From Peptococcaceae bacterium (lineage in GTDB: Bacteria > Bacillota > Peptococcia > Peptococcales > Peptococcaceae): a stretch of DNA of 64,000 nt. Position numbers and translations under genes: made by a program. The notes under the pieces were generated by a model that worked only from the letters and a program-made list of their open reading frames with translations, ran no database searches and was not told the origin of the DNA. This document shows positions 19,081 through 27,148 of this stretch, in pieces. How positions within the stretch are numbered: the first letter of the stretch is position 1; the number at the start of each line of letters is the position of its first letter. The stretch lies in the NCBI GenBank assembly GCA_017399005.1, contig JAFQEO010000035.1, positions 186,001-250,000 of the forward strand, written 5' to 3'.

Positions 19081-19923
19081 TTATTTCTCCAGCCCCAGCA
19101 GTTTTGCGCCGTTTTTCCACATGATGTTTTCCAGCACATCCGGTTTAAACGGCAGCTGTTCGTATAATTTCAGTGCATCGGCATAATGTACGCCCGGATG
19201 AGCGCTGGCAAACAGAATTTTATCCGGAATGATGGTGTTTGCCGCTTCGATATAGAAATTGCTCATCGGGAAGGTTTCATACTCGGACAGTTCCATATAC
19301 ACATTTCTGTGACGGAATGCCAGGCAGATCATCTCATTTACATAAGGCCATGCCCCGTGGCTGATAATCATTTTCAGATTCGGGAAATCGCGGGCAATCG
19401 GGTCCAGATATTCCGGCGACGCATCTTTAATAACAGTGCCGTCTACAAAACGGGACGGGCCGCCTGTGATAATCACCGGCACGTTCAGTTTATCGCACAG
19501 CTCATAAATATGATAGTACTTCTCATCATTGGCAGCCAGGCGGGCATGCATCGGGTCAACCGAAACACCACAGAAGCCTTCGTTTTTGATGCGATGCTCG
19601 ATTTCTTTTAACGCGATACCGCCTTTGTGCGGGTCGGCACCCACAAAGCCTTTAAAGATATCCGGATATTCATCGCAGAAGCCCTTTACTGCATCGTTGC
19701 TGGATGCACTGCCAAAGGTGGTTTCGATATCACGACCGGTAATCACAGCCGCCATAACATCGTGGGCTTTTAAATCATCCACGATCTCGTCTAACGGACG
19801 AGCCTCCGCATCCAGATACTCCTCCATGCTTCTGCCTTTTAACAGCATATCTTTAAATGCCACAGCCAGACTTTCCAGCTGCGGTCTGGTGTGCGGACGA
19901 AAACGAAAATCGATAAATTTCAT
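19081..19923 (-). CDS. Amidohydrolase-2 family protein lacking the HxH metal motif
   Basis: 280 residues with the TIM-barrel pattern of PF04909-type amidohydrolases: start MKFIDFRFRP, strand/helix repeats, a conserved ISHGAWPYVNEM and a late FASAHPG. In active members the first strand carries D-x-H-x-H; here it reads D-F-R-F-R-P-H, so both usual ligands are Arg. The later conserved His (SHG) and Asp (DPMHAR) remain. It may be a non-metal or decarboxylase-like branch, or a binding protein. GAGGTGA precedes the ATG. Monocistronic behind the trmD operon terminator. Confidence 0.8.
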   Translation of the reverse strand: MKFIDFRFRPHTRPQLESLAVAFKDMLLKGRSMEEYLDAEARPLDEIVDDLKAHDVMAAVITGRDIETTFGSASSNDAVKGFCDEYPDIFKGFVGADPHKGGIALKEIEHRIKNEGFCGVSVDPMHARLAANDEKYYHIYELCDKLNVPVIITGGPSRFVDGTVIKDASPEYLDPIARDFPNLKMIISHGAWPYVNEMICLAFRHRNVYMELSEYETFPMSNFYIEAANTIIPDKILFASAHPGVHYADALKLYEQLPFKPDVLENIMWKNGAKLLGLEK

Positions 19924-20027
19924 AATGCTTCACCTCAGAATTAAAATAATCATTAAAACAATCATTAAAACGATCTCTGAAGTCATTATATCCCTCTGCG
20001 CCGCGAAACGCAATTGTGAGCGAACAC

Positions 20028-20082
20028 AAAAAAGCTGTTCATCCATCTGATAGATTGACTATATCAGACAGACAAACAGCTT
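20028..20082 (-). terminator. Terminator of the ffh-trmD operon
   Basis: AAGCTGTT / AACAGCTT stem (20032-20039 with 20075-20082), internal second hairpin CTGATA...TATCAG, followed by six T on the minus strand. Confidence 0.7.
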
Positions 20083-20091
20083 GCCGTTTGC

Positions 20092-20832
20092 TTATTCACA
20101 TTCCAGTTCGGCTTTGATTTCTGCCAGCATTTTCGCCTCTTCTTTGTTCAGCTCATAATGCTCTAATAAATCGGGCCGACGCTCCAGCGTGCGGCGCAGC
20201 GATTCTTTTTTGCGCCATTTACGAATGTTTTCATGATGACCGCTTAACAGAACCTCCGGCACTTCCATACCCTCGAAATTCTGAGGCCGTGTGTAGTGCG
20301 GATATTCCAGAAGCCCGTTATAGAACGAGTCCTCCTCGTAGGATTCCTGCTCTTTGATAACACCCGGAATCAGACGGCTGATGGCATCAATCATTACCAT
20401 GGCAGGCAGTTCGCCGCCGGTTAACACATAATCGCCAATGGAATACTCCTGTGTCACAAACGAGCGGATGCGTTCGTCAAAGCCTTCATAATGGCCGCAG
20501 ATAAACGCCAGCCGTTTCTTTTTGGACAGTTCACAGGCAGCTTCCTGATTGAACACCTTCCCCTGCGGAGACATCAGAATGATTTCGGTGTCCGGGTCGT
20601 TTAAATCCAGATTGTCGCGCAGTGCAGAGATAACCGGTTCTGGCTGAAGCACCATACCGGCGCCGCCGCCAAAGGGATAGTCATCTACCGAGCGATGTTT
20701 GTTTGTGGAGTATTCCCGAAAGTTGATAACATCGATATTCAGAATATCTTTGCTTCTGGCCTTGCCCAAAAGGCTCGAGCCCAGAGGGCCGGAGAACATT
20801 TCCGGAAACAGCGAGAAAATTTTAATGTCCAT
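20092..20832 (-). CDS. trmD: tRNA (guanine-37-N1)-methyltransferase
   Basis: 246 residues, full length. Trefoil-knot SPOUT methyltransferase with the signature [17 protein letters not shown], the knot region [12 protein letters not shown] and [13 protein letters not shown]. It methylates G37 next to the anticodon using SAM to prevent frameshifting. It is the last gene of the ylxM-ffh-rpsP-khpA-ylqD-rimM-trmD operon, 17 bp after rimM. The rplS gene that often follows is absent here. Confidence 0.97.
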   Translation of the reverse strand: MDIKIFSLFPEMFSGPLGSSLLGKARSKDILNIDVINFREYSTNKHRSVDDYPFGGGAGMVLQPEPVISALRDNLDLNDPDTEIILMSPQGKVFNQEAACELSKKKRLAFICGHYEGFDERIRSFVTQEYSIGDYVLTGGELPAMVMIDAISRLIPGVIKEQESYEEDSFYNGLLEYPHYTRPQNFEGMEVPEVLLSGHHENIRKWRKKESLRRTLERRPDLLEHYELNKEEAKMLAEIKAELECE

Positions 20833-20849
20833 TGTGTTTCACTCTCTCC

Positions 20850-21356
20850 TTAATCCAGGAGGCCGTCTGGAATTTCCACATCCATGCGTTTCTGGTCTAA
20901 ATCAATATTTTTTACCACGGTCTTCAGGGCAGGCAGATAGAATTCCCCAAAGTCACCGTCAGCCTCGTATAAATCCACGCTGCTGTTCTGCACCACATTG
21001 ATGATTTTGCCGTAGCTTACATCGCCCTGGAACACTTCCAGCCCGATGAGTTCATGAATAAAATATGCACCTTTCGGTTTTACGGCATCTTCCGGTTTCA
21101 CGCACAGGTAGATGTTTTTGAGCCGTTCCGCCTGGGTGCGGTCCTCGATGCCTTTTAACATCACCAGAATGTTGCTTTTATGTTCGCGGGCACTGATAAC
21201 CTCCACCTCTTCATAGCGGCCGCCCGGCAGTTCCAGCAGAGCCTGTTTCAGCTTGCGGAAGCGTTTGTTGTTATCGGTTAACGGCAGCAGAACCAGTTCG
21301 CCTTTAATACCGTGGGCATTGATAATCTTTCCGATACGGATGTTCTTCTGTTCCAT
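20850..21356 (-). CDS. rimM: Ribosome maturation factor RimM
   Basis: 168 residues. N-terminal RimM domain (IRIGKIINAHGIKGELVLLP) and C-terminal PRC-barrel (AYFIHELIGLEVFQ). It binds S19 and assists 30S head assembly. Canonical position between the ylqD/khpA genes and trmD. Confidence 0.95.
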   Translation of the reverse strand: MEQKNIRIGKIINAHGIKGELVLLPLTDNNKRFRKLKQALLELPGGRYEEVEVISAREHKSNILVMLKGIEDRTQAERLKNIYLCVKPEDAVKPKGAYFIHELIGLEVFQGDVSYGKIINVVQNSSVDLYEADGDFGEFYLPALKTVVKNIDLDQKRMDVEIPDGLLD

Positions 21357-21360
21357 ACGC

Positions 21361-21774
21361 TTACGCCTTTGGATTGATTGCGATTACGATATCGTCTTTT
21401 AAGATAACTTCGCAGCTTACATTTGCAGTAAATGGTTCGCCTACACGGATTTCCTGCAGGAAGTTGCCTTCCCCTGTTTCTACGATTTCACCGTCCGGCA
21501 GTTCCAGAATTGCCTGCAGACTCATTTTCAGCTGGTCGCGGTAAGTAACCAGTTTGTCTTTCTCGCCCATAAACTGACGACGGTACATATCCACATTTGG
21601 ATCCCCCTGCAGAGTCAGTTTGGTGATTGCTTTGTTCATGCTTTCATCAAACACTTTGATATCTTCATTGATTTTATCGATTTCCACCTGCACCTGGCTG
21701 CCGGCTTTTGCTTTATACCCATCGGTAACAACCTGTTTGATGGTCAGTTTGCCCATCATCTGAATTTTATCCAT
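21361..21774 (-). CDS. ylqD: YlqD family protein
   Basis: About 137 residues from the ATG at 21774 (AAGGAGG eight bases upstream). N-terminal MDKIQMMGKLTIKQVVTDG, a coiled-coil centre and a beta-rich C-terminus ending in VILKDDIVIAINPKA. YlqD proteins sit between khpA and rimM in many Bacillota. Their function is unknown, but context suggests RNA or ribosome work. Stops 4 bp before rimM. The frame is open further upstream, but that part overlaps the terminator hairpin region and lacks a ribosome site. Confidence 0.88.
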   Translation of the reverse strand: MDKIQMMGKLTIKQVVTDGYKAKAGSQVQVEIDKINEDIKVFDESMNKAITKLTLQGDPNVDMYRRQFMGEKDKLVTYRDQLKMSLQAILELPDGEIVETGEGNFLQEIRVGEPFTANVSCEVILKDDIVIAINPKA

Positions 21775-21826
21775 GAGAAGTGCCTCCTTAAAATAATATG
21801 TATCAGTATATGCAGACAGCTGCAAT

Positions 21827-21876
21827 AAAAAACCGACTATCGACAAGTATCATACCTGGTTCCTGTCAGCAGTCGG
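21827..21876 (-). terminator. Internal terminator between khpA and ylqD
   Basis: GCCGACT...AGTCGG(T) long hairpin followed by six T on the minus strand. It would lower transcription of ylqD-rimM-trmD relative to rpsP-khpA. Confidence 0.6.
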
Positions 21877-21885
21877 CTTCTATCA

Positions 21886-22113
21886 TTACATAATTTCTAC
21901 TGTAACCTTTTTATTTGCTTTTACAGCAGCTGCTTTGACCACTGTGCGGATGGCTTTGGCAATACGGCCCTGTTTGCCGATTACCTTCCCCATATCTTCC
22001 TGCGCAACGGTCAGATGAATGGTAATTTCTTTCCCATTCTCAACCTGAGTCACTTTTACAGCTTCAGGCTGATCTACTAAGGATTTCGCTAAGTGTTCCA
22101 CTAAAGCTAACAC
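21886..22113 (-). CDS. khpA: KH-domain RNA-binding protein KhpA
   Basis: 75 residues, essentially a single type II KH domain with the GxxG loop GKQGR (MGKVIGKQGRIAKAIRTVV). KhpA acts with KhpB as a small-RNA/mRNA-binding pair affecting cell division and elongation in Gram-positives. It lies 13 bp behind rpsP. Confidence 0.95.
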   Translation of the reverse strand: MLALVEHLAKSLVDQPEAVKVTQVENGKEITIHLTVAQEDMGKVIGKQGRIAKAIRTVVKAAAVKANKKVTVEIM

Positions 22114-22125
22114 GAAAATCCCTCC

Positions 22126-22371
22126 TTATTTCAACAGACCCTGCTGTCTTAACAGAGATTTTACTGTATCGGAAGGCTGAGCGCCAACGCTTAACCATTT
22201 TTCAGCTTTCTCAGCGTTGATTTCAACTGCTGCTGGCTGACGGTTTGGATCGTAAGTACCAATTACTTCGATGAATGCACCATCTCTACGAGAACGGGAG
22301 TCAGCTACAACGATACGGTAGAAAGGATTCTTTTTAGCACCCATTCTGGTTAATCTGATTTTTGTTGCCAT
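22126..22371 (-). CDS. rpsP: 30S ribosomal protein S16
   Basis: 81 residues with the N-terminal signature [20 protein letters not shown]. 30S body protein. Good GAGGTG ribosome site. Sits between ffh and khpA in the usual order. Confidence 0.98.
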   Translation of the reverse strand: MATKIRLTRMGAKKNPFYRIVVADSRSRRDGAFIEVIGTYDPNRQPAAVEINAEKAEKWLSVGAQPSDTVKSLLRQQGLLK

Positions 22372-22443
22372 GTTTTTTCACCTCCTCTAACTGCTAAAGT
22401 AATTTATATCATGCGATACGAGGGACTCGCTCCCCCGCGTTTA

Positions 22444-23796
22444 TCACATAAACGGCAGTTTAAATTTCCCTGCGCCGCCTTTTTTGCCTTTCTTCCCGGT
22501 AGCCATACCGGAGAACTGTTTTAAAAGCATCTGCGACTGTTCATATTGTTTAATCAGGCGGTTTACATCCTGCACCTTCATCCCGGAACCGGCTGCAATA
22601 CGTTTGCGGCGGCTGCCGTTGATGATTTTCGGATTCCGGCGTTCTGCCGGTGTCATCGACAGGATAATGGCTTTTGTCTGCGCCAGGTCTCTGTCGCTCA
22701 CCTGAATATCTTTTAATTTGTTTTTGCTCATGCCAGGCATCATTTCCAGCATATTGCTGATACTGCCCATATTTTTAATCTGGTCCATCTGTTCCAGATA
22801 GTCTTCCAGCGTAAACTCGGCTTTGAGCATTTTTTTCTGCATCTCTTCCGCTTTCTGCTGGTCGATGTTTTCCTGTGCTTTCTCAATCAGGGTCATTACA
22901 TCACCCATGCCCAGAATACGGGATGCCATGCGGTCTGGATGGAATGGTTCCAGCGCATCCAGTTTTTCACCCATACCGGCAAATTTGATTGGCTTACCGG
23001 TAATCGATTTAATGGATAACGCCGCACCGCCTCGGGTGTCGCCGTCCAGCTTGGTTAACACAACGCCGGTGATATCCAGCAGTTCGTTAAAGCTGTCAGC
23101 CACATTCACCGCATCCTGCCCGACCATGGAGTCTACAACCAGCAGGATTTCGGTAGGTTCCGCAACCGCTTTAATGTTTTTCAGCTCTTCCATCAGCACT
23201 TCATCGATGTGCAGACGACCGGCTGTATCTAAAATGACTACGTCATTTCCTTTTGTTTTTGCATGTTCAATGGCACCTTTGGCGATATCCACCGGGCTGA
23301 TTTTATCCCCCAGTGTGAACACCGGAATATCCAGCTGTTCGCCAAGCACCTGCAGCTGTTTGATAGCCGCCGGACGATATACGTCGCAGGCTGTCAGCAG
23401 CGGGCGTTTGCCCTGTTTTTTCAAAAGACGCCCCAGCTTGCCGCTGGTGGTGGTTTTACCGGAACCCTGAAGCCCTACCATCATAATAACAGTCGGTGGT
23501 TTCGGGGAGATTGTCAGCTTGCTCTGTTTGCCGCCCAGCAGTTCGGTTAATTCATCGTGTACGATTTTTACCACCTGCTGCCCCGGAGTCAGACTTTCCA
23601 TTACTTCTTCCCCGACTGCACGGCTGTTTACCTTATCGATGAACTGTTTTACTACTTTATAGTTAACGTCCGCTTCCAGCAGAGCCACTTTTACTTCACG
23701 CATTACAGCTTTCAGGTCTTTCTCGGTAATCTTCCCCTGCCCTTTCATGCGTTTGAAAATATCCTGCAGCTTATCGCCTAATCCATCAAAGGCCAT
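22444..23796 (-). CDS. ffh: Signal recognition particle protein Ffh (SRP54)
   Basis: About 450 residues from MAFDGLGDKLQDIF (ATG 23796; ribosome site AAAGGGGG). N-domain helices, G-domain with GLQGSGKTTT (P-loop), DTAGR and TKLDGDTRGGAALS, and a Met-rich M-domain (MLEMMPGMSK, GSGMKVQDVNRL) that binds 4.5S RNA and signal peptides. Targets membrane proteins to FtsY/SecYEG. It follows ylxM by 56 bp. Confidence 0.97.
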   Translation of the reverse strand: MAFDGLGDKLQDIFKRMKGQGKITEKDLKAVMREVKVALLEADVNYKVVKQFIDKVNSRAVGEEVMESLTPGQQVVKIVHDELTELLGGKQSKLTISPKPPTVIMMVGLQGSGKTTTSGKLGRLLKKQGKRPLLTACDVYRPAAIKQLQVLGEQLDIPVFTLGDKISPVDIAKGAIEHAKTKGNDVVILDTAGRLHIDEVLMEELKNIKAVAEPTEILLVVDSMVGQDAVNVADSFNELLDITGVVLTKLDGDTRGGAALSIKSITGKPIKFAGMGEKLDALEPFHPDRMASRILGMGDVMTLIEKAQENIDQQKAEEMQKKMLKAEFTLEDYLEQMDQIKNMGSISNMLEMMPGMSKNKLKDIQVSDRDLAQTKAIILSMTPAERRNPKIINGSRRKRIAAGSGMKVQDVNRLIKQYEQSQMLLKQFSGMATGKKGKKGGAGKFKLPFM

Positions 23797-23852
23797 GTTT
23801 GCTCCCCCTTTCCAAAGGTTCCATGCCGTTGCCGGCATCTCAATCGTTTATG

Positions 23853-24176
23853 TTACTCTTCCAGACCCAGCTGTTTCAGAATGGCCAGAGCCTCTTCATT
23901 GCCCTCAACCGCATCAGCCAGCTTCTCCAGAAGATTTCTGCGTTCCATTTCGCGTTCTGCCAGATGGAGCTTTTCTTCATACTTCTCCAGCAGATGTTCG
24001 GTGCGTTTAATCAGATCGTGAACCGCAGGCCGCGAAATATTCTGCTCCGCTGCGATTTCACCAAGCGACAGGTCGCACTGATGATATAAATCGAAAACAT
24101 CCTGCTGTTTCTCGGTCAGCAGACCGCCGTATAAATCGTACAGCATCACAAGCTGTGCTCTGTGTTCCAGCGTCAT
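23853..24176 (-). CDS. ylxM: SRP-associated sigma-region-4-like protein YlxM
   Basis: 107 residues. Helix-turn-helix like sigma region 4 (LYDLYGGLLTEKQQDVFDLYHQCDLSLGEIAAEQNISRPAVHDLIKR, here only partly quoted as LSLGEIAAEQNISRPAVHD). YlxM modulates SRP in Streptococcus. First gene of the seven-gene operon; promoter at 24223-24251. Confidence 0.92.
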   Translation of the reverse strand: MTLEHRAQLVMLYDLYGGLLTEKQQDVFDLYHQCDLSLGEIAAEQNISRPAVHDLIKRTEHLLEKYEEKLHLAEREMERRNLLEKLADAVEGNEEALAILKQLGLEE

Positions 24177-24222
24177 TTCCGTTCACCTCATCTGTTAACC
24201 CTTTGTCCTTAACACCTTTGAT

Positions 24223-24251
24223 AGTTTACTGTAAAACAAAAAGGATGTCAA
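24223..24251 (-). promoter_or_regulatory. Promoter of the ylxM-ffh operon
   Basis: Minus strand TTGACA (24251-24246), 17-bp spacer, TAAACT (24228-24223). The -35 box lies inside the right arm of the preceding terminator hairpin. Confidence 0.65.
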
Positions 24252-24272
24252 GTATTTTTACTAAACATCCTT
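24237..24272 (-). terminator. Terminator of the DUF554-DUF1653 unit
   Basis: AAGGATGT / ACATCCTT stem with a 16-nt loop, followed by TTTTTGTTTT on the minus strand. Confidence 0.65.
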
Positions 24273-24396
24273 AAAAATTTCTGATAAACCGATTTTATTG
24301 TATGCAAAAGCAAAACCGTATAGGTTGTACAGCGGATAGTTGTCCACAGCTCGATGTTTTACTCGATGTTTTGCCTGATGCTTTCACTGAAACAAA

Positions 24397-24630
24397 TCAG
24401 CTCTCTGCGCCATCTTCAACAGGAGCAAACCGTTTTACAACGCTGCCGTCCGGCAGTGTGACATCCTCTAAAAACATGGCTAACGGCCGTGCCCAGATGC
24501 CAAAATCACCGTACAGCGCCTGATAGATAACCAGTTCTTCCTCCGTTTCCGTATGCTTTGCCACATGAAGCACTTTATACAGCTTGTCTTTGTAATGACG
24601 GTAAGTCCCGCCCATGATTAATTCGTCCAT
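24397..24630 (-). CDS. DUF1653 domain protein
   Basis: 77 residues from the ATG at 24630 (GGAG upstream). Reads MGGTYRHYKDKLYKVLHVAKHTETEEELVIYQALYG (quoted in part: GGTYRHYKDKLY, ELVIYQALYG), the DUF1653 pattern of a small beta-barrel of unknown role. It starts 14 bp after the DUF554 gene and is likely co-transcribed with it. Confidence 0.88.
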   Translation of the reverse strand: MDELIMGGTYRHYKDKLYKVLHVAKHTETEEELVIYQALYGDFGIWARPLAMFLEDVTLPDGSVVKRFAPVEDGAES

Positions 24631-24644
24631 TGTGTTTCTCCTTT

Positions 24645-25364
24645 TTATAACGGCAGGAATGCCCATGCGACTGCGATGATTAATGCGGGAAGCATATTGG
24701 CTACACGGATTTTAAGATTCCACAGCAGATTGGCGCCGACGCAGAAAATCATAATGGAGCCCACCAGCGACAGATTGCTAAGCGCTGCGGCGGTCATCAT
24801 CGGCTCGATAAAACGGGCCAGCAGTGTGATGGATCCCTGAAACAGTGCCACCGGCACTGCGGAAAAGATGCAGCCTTTCCCCATGGAGGCGGTCATAATC
24901 ATAATGATAATCAGGTCCAGTACGGCTTTGGCAGCCAGTGTGGAGTAATCGCCGCTGATGCCGTCCTGAATAGCGCCCACCACGGCCATGGCTCCGATAC
25001 ATACCGTTAGGGATGCGGTTACAAAGCCATCCACAAAGCCGGCATCGCCGGTGCTTCCGGTTTTGATTTTCAGCCATTCGCCGAACCGCTCCATGTGATG
25101 CTCGATATTCATCCACTCGCCGATTAAAGACCCGATGGCAAAGCTGCCAATCATCATCATGGTTCCGCCGCTGGACAGTTTCCCATCGGCAACGGTCATC
25201 ATTTCCTGCAGAACTCCGCTGATTCCAAGAAATAGAACACAGACAGCCGTTGCAACCATCAAAGTATCCTGAAACCGTTTTTCCAGCCGGTTGCCGAACA
25301 GCATCCCGAAGATACCGCCTGCCAGAATGCCTCCTACATTTATAATAGTCCCTAATCCAAACAT
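24645..25364 (-). CDS. DUF554 family membrane protein
   Basis: 239 residues, about seven hydrophobic segments, beginning MFGLGTIINVGGILAGGIFG, with VCIGAMAVVGAIQDG in the middle. DUF554 (YdfK/YqgA) proteins are predicted inner-membrane transporters of unknown substrate. AAGGGAA lies before the ATG. Confidence 0.9.
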   Translation of the reverse strand: MFGLGTIINVGGILAGGIFGMLFGNRLEKRFQDTLMVATAVCVLFLGISGVLQEMMTVADGKLSSGGTMMMIGSFAIGSLIGEWMNIEHHMERFGEWLKIKTGSTGDAGFVDGFVTASLTVCIGAMAVVGAIQDGISGDYSTLAAKAVLDLIIIMIMTASMGKGCIFSAVPVALFQGSITLLARFIEPMMTAAALSNLSLVGSIMIFCVGANLLWNLKIRVANMLPALIIAVAWAFLPL

Positions 25365-25467
25365 GTCTGTTTCCCTTCTCTCTAAACATTCTTTTTAAAA
25401 CACAGTCGCTCTAAAACACATTCTGTCGAAAACGTTGCTCTAAAACATAAATCTGAAACTTCAGATT

Positions 25468-25797
25468 TTACAGAATGACCATCAGCTGTTCTGTTACGAA
25501 CACGACAAAAACAGCCCCGAGCGCAACCAGTGTAAGCCCGTAATTCCGATAGGCAAGTATCACTGCCGCAATCATGCCGAACACGGCGGAAATCAGGCTG
25601 GATGTGGAGTACAGAATACTCGGCAGCGTCATGGCAGCCAGCACCGCATAGGGCACATAATATAAAAAGGAACGGATAAACCGGTTCTGAATCCTGCGGC
25701 GCATAAAAGTCAGCGGCAGAAAACGCGGAATATAGGTAACAATGGCCATCACGGCTACTGCAATCAATACATAGGTCATATTATAGGTGTGTGCCAT
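25468..25797 (-). CDS. azlD: Branched-chain amino acid exporter small subunit AzlD
   Basis: 109 residues, four hydrophobic helices, with TYIPRFLPLTFMRRR typical of AzlD. It forms with AzlC a branched-chain amino-acid export pair. Its GGAGG ribosome site is inside the end of azlC, 3 bp upstream, so translation is coupled. Confidence 0.92.
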   Translation of the reverse strand: MAHTYNMTYVLIAVAVMAIVTYIPRFLPLTFMRRRIQNRFIRSFLYYVPYAVLAAMTLPSILYSTSSLISAVFGMIAAVILAYRNYGLTLVALGAVFVVFVTEQLMVIL

Positions 25798-25800
25798 TCT

Positions 25801-26517
25801 TTACGCCTCCTCCTCGTCTTTCACCGGCCATTTCCAGGCAGCAAAGCTGCTGGCTGCCACAGCACAGATGATAATCACCCAGCCGCTGGAGAGCTGGCTC
25901 AGCACCGGCAAATAATAAAACAGACAGCTGATACCGGCCGCGATAACAATCACCCAGGCCAGAGCGTGTTCGGTACGGGCCGGTGGAATGATAACCGCCA
26001 GGAACATGCCGTAAATGGCAATGCCTAATGCACTGCGCACCATATCCGGCAGCAGCGAAACAGCGGTGGCACCGATAAGCGTGCCCAGCGCCCAGCCCCA
26101 GAACGGCAGAGTCATCAGCCCCAGAAAATAGGCAAAGGGAATCTGCCCTTTGTGCTGCATACTCACACCAAAGATTTCATCGGTTACACCAAAGGACATC
26201 ACCAGACGCTGCGGAATTGGCAGAGCCGGGTCGATTTTCTGCGACAGCGACAGGCTCATCAGCAGATAACGGATATTGATAACGAAGGTTGTCAGCCCGA
26301 TTTCAAACAGGCTGCCTCCGCTGATAATCAGAGCGGTACCGGCAAACTGCCCGGCCGATGTCAGGTTGGTCATGGAAATTAAAACGGCAATCCAGAACGG
26401 CAGGTCGTTTTCGGTACACATCAGCCCGAAGGTGACACTGACCGACAGATACCCCAGACAGATTGGTATCCCGTTTCGCAAACCATGCAGATACGCAGAT
26501 TTCATAGTTCCAGACAA
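25801..26517 (-). CDS. azlC: Branched-chain amino acid exporter large subunit AzlC
   Basis: About 238 residues; multiple membrane segments; GLRNGIPICLGYLSVSVTFG and SMTNLTSAGQFAG are AzlC features. The best start is TTG at 26517 with GGAGG nine bases upstream; the first ATG (26505) is 21 bases from that site. Exports leucine/isoleucine/valine or analogues with AzlD. No regulator is adjacent. Confidence 0.92.
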   Translation of the reverse strand: MSGTMKSAYLHGLRNGIPICLGYLSVSVTFGLMCTENDLPFWIAVLISMTNLTSAGQFAGTALIISGGSLFEIGLTTFVINIRYLLMSLSLSQKIDPALPIPQRLVMSFGVTDEIFGVSMQHKGQIPFAYFLGLMTLPFWGWALGTLIGATAVSLLPDMVRSALGIAIYGMFLAVIIPPARTEHALAWVIVIAAGISCLFYYLPVLSQLSSGWVIIICAVAASSFAAWKWPVKDEEEA

Positions 26518-26636
26518 AACAATGCGCCTCCTTTTTGTGTCAATGCAGAGATATTGCCTTAGAGCATGAATACACCTCAATTATATATACTTAAATTTGT
26601 ATAAACATGCAGACAATTCGCTTCCTGTTTTTTGTT

Positions 26637-26672
26637 AAAAAAGCCTACTGACCGTTATCACAGGCAGTAGGC
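26637..26672 (-). terminator. Terminator of the small membrane protein gene
   Basis: GCCTACTG / CAGTAGGC stem with a 14-nt loop, followed by six T on the minus strand. Confidence 0.8.
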
Positions 26673-26761
26673 AATTGTCTTGTCTATGCAATATAAAATT
26701 GTATAACTTTCCATAAAATTTGTCAACCGTTAGATTGCTTAAATTAGATTGCTTAAAACTA

Positions 26762-27037
26762 TTAATCTTTAATCAGTACCACATTGTTGCTGTGTACCAG
26801 ATATACCTTGCCGTTAATGCGAACCTGAATCTGGTCGCTGTCGGTGTAGTCGGTCCAGCTTTCCACTTTGCCCTGTACAATCTCGCCGTTTGGCAGTTCG
26901 ATAATAGCACGGTCATAGGCGTAGGTCAGGTCGATAATGGTACGATTATAAAAGTGCTCGCTAACGATATAGCCTGCACCAATTAACAGCGCCAGAACAA
27001 GAATGACAGACAGAATGATGGTAAGTTTTTTCTTCAT
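26762..27037 (-). CDS. Small single-pass membrane protein, unknown function
   Basis: 91 residues from the ATG at 27037, which has a near-perfect AGGAGGTG six bases upstream. The frame extends to 27130 (Lys/Asn/Pro repeats, NKPVNKSINKPINP), overlapping no other gene but without a matching ribosome site. Positive N-terminus MKKK, one hydrophobic helix (about 6-24), then an extracytoplasmic beta-rich domain (IIELPNGEIVQGKVESW; QVRINGKVYLVHSNNVVLI). No family recognised. Confidence 0.75.
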   Translation of the reverse strand: MKKKLTIILSVILVLALLIGAGYIVSEHFYNRTIIDLTYAYDRAIIELPNGEIVQGKVESWTDYTDSDQIQVRINGKVYLVHSNNVVLIKD

Positions 27038-27148
27038 ATGAGACACCTCCTGTTTCTCCGTAATCGGATTAATAGGTTTGTTGATAGATTTGTTTACAGG
27101 TTTATTTATAGTTTCTTCCATTGCTTCCAAGAATCCTGCCGAATCCGG

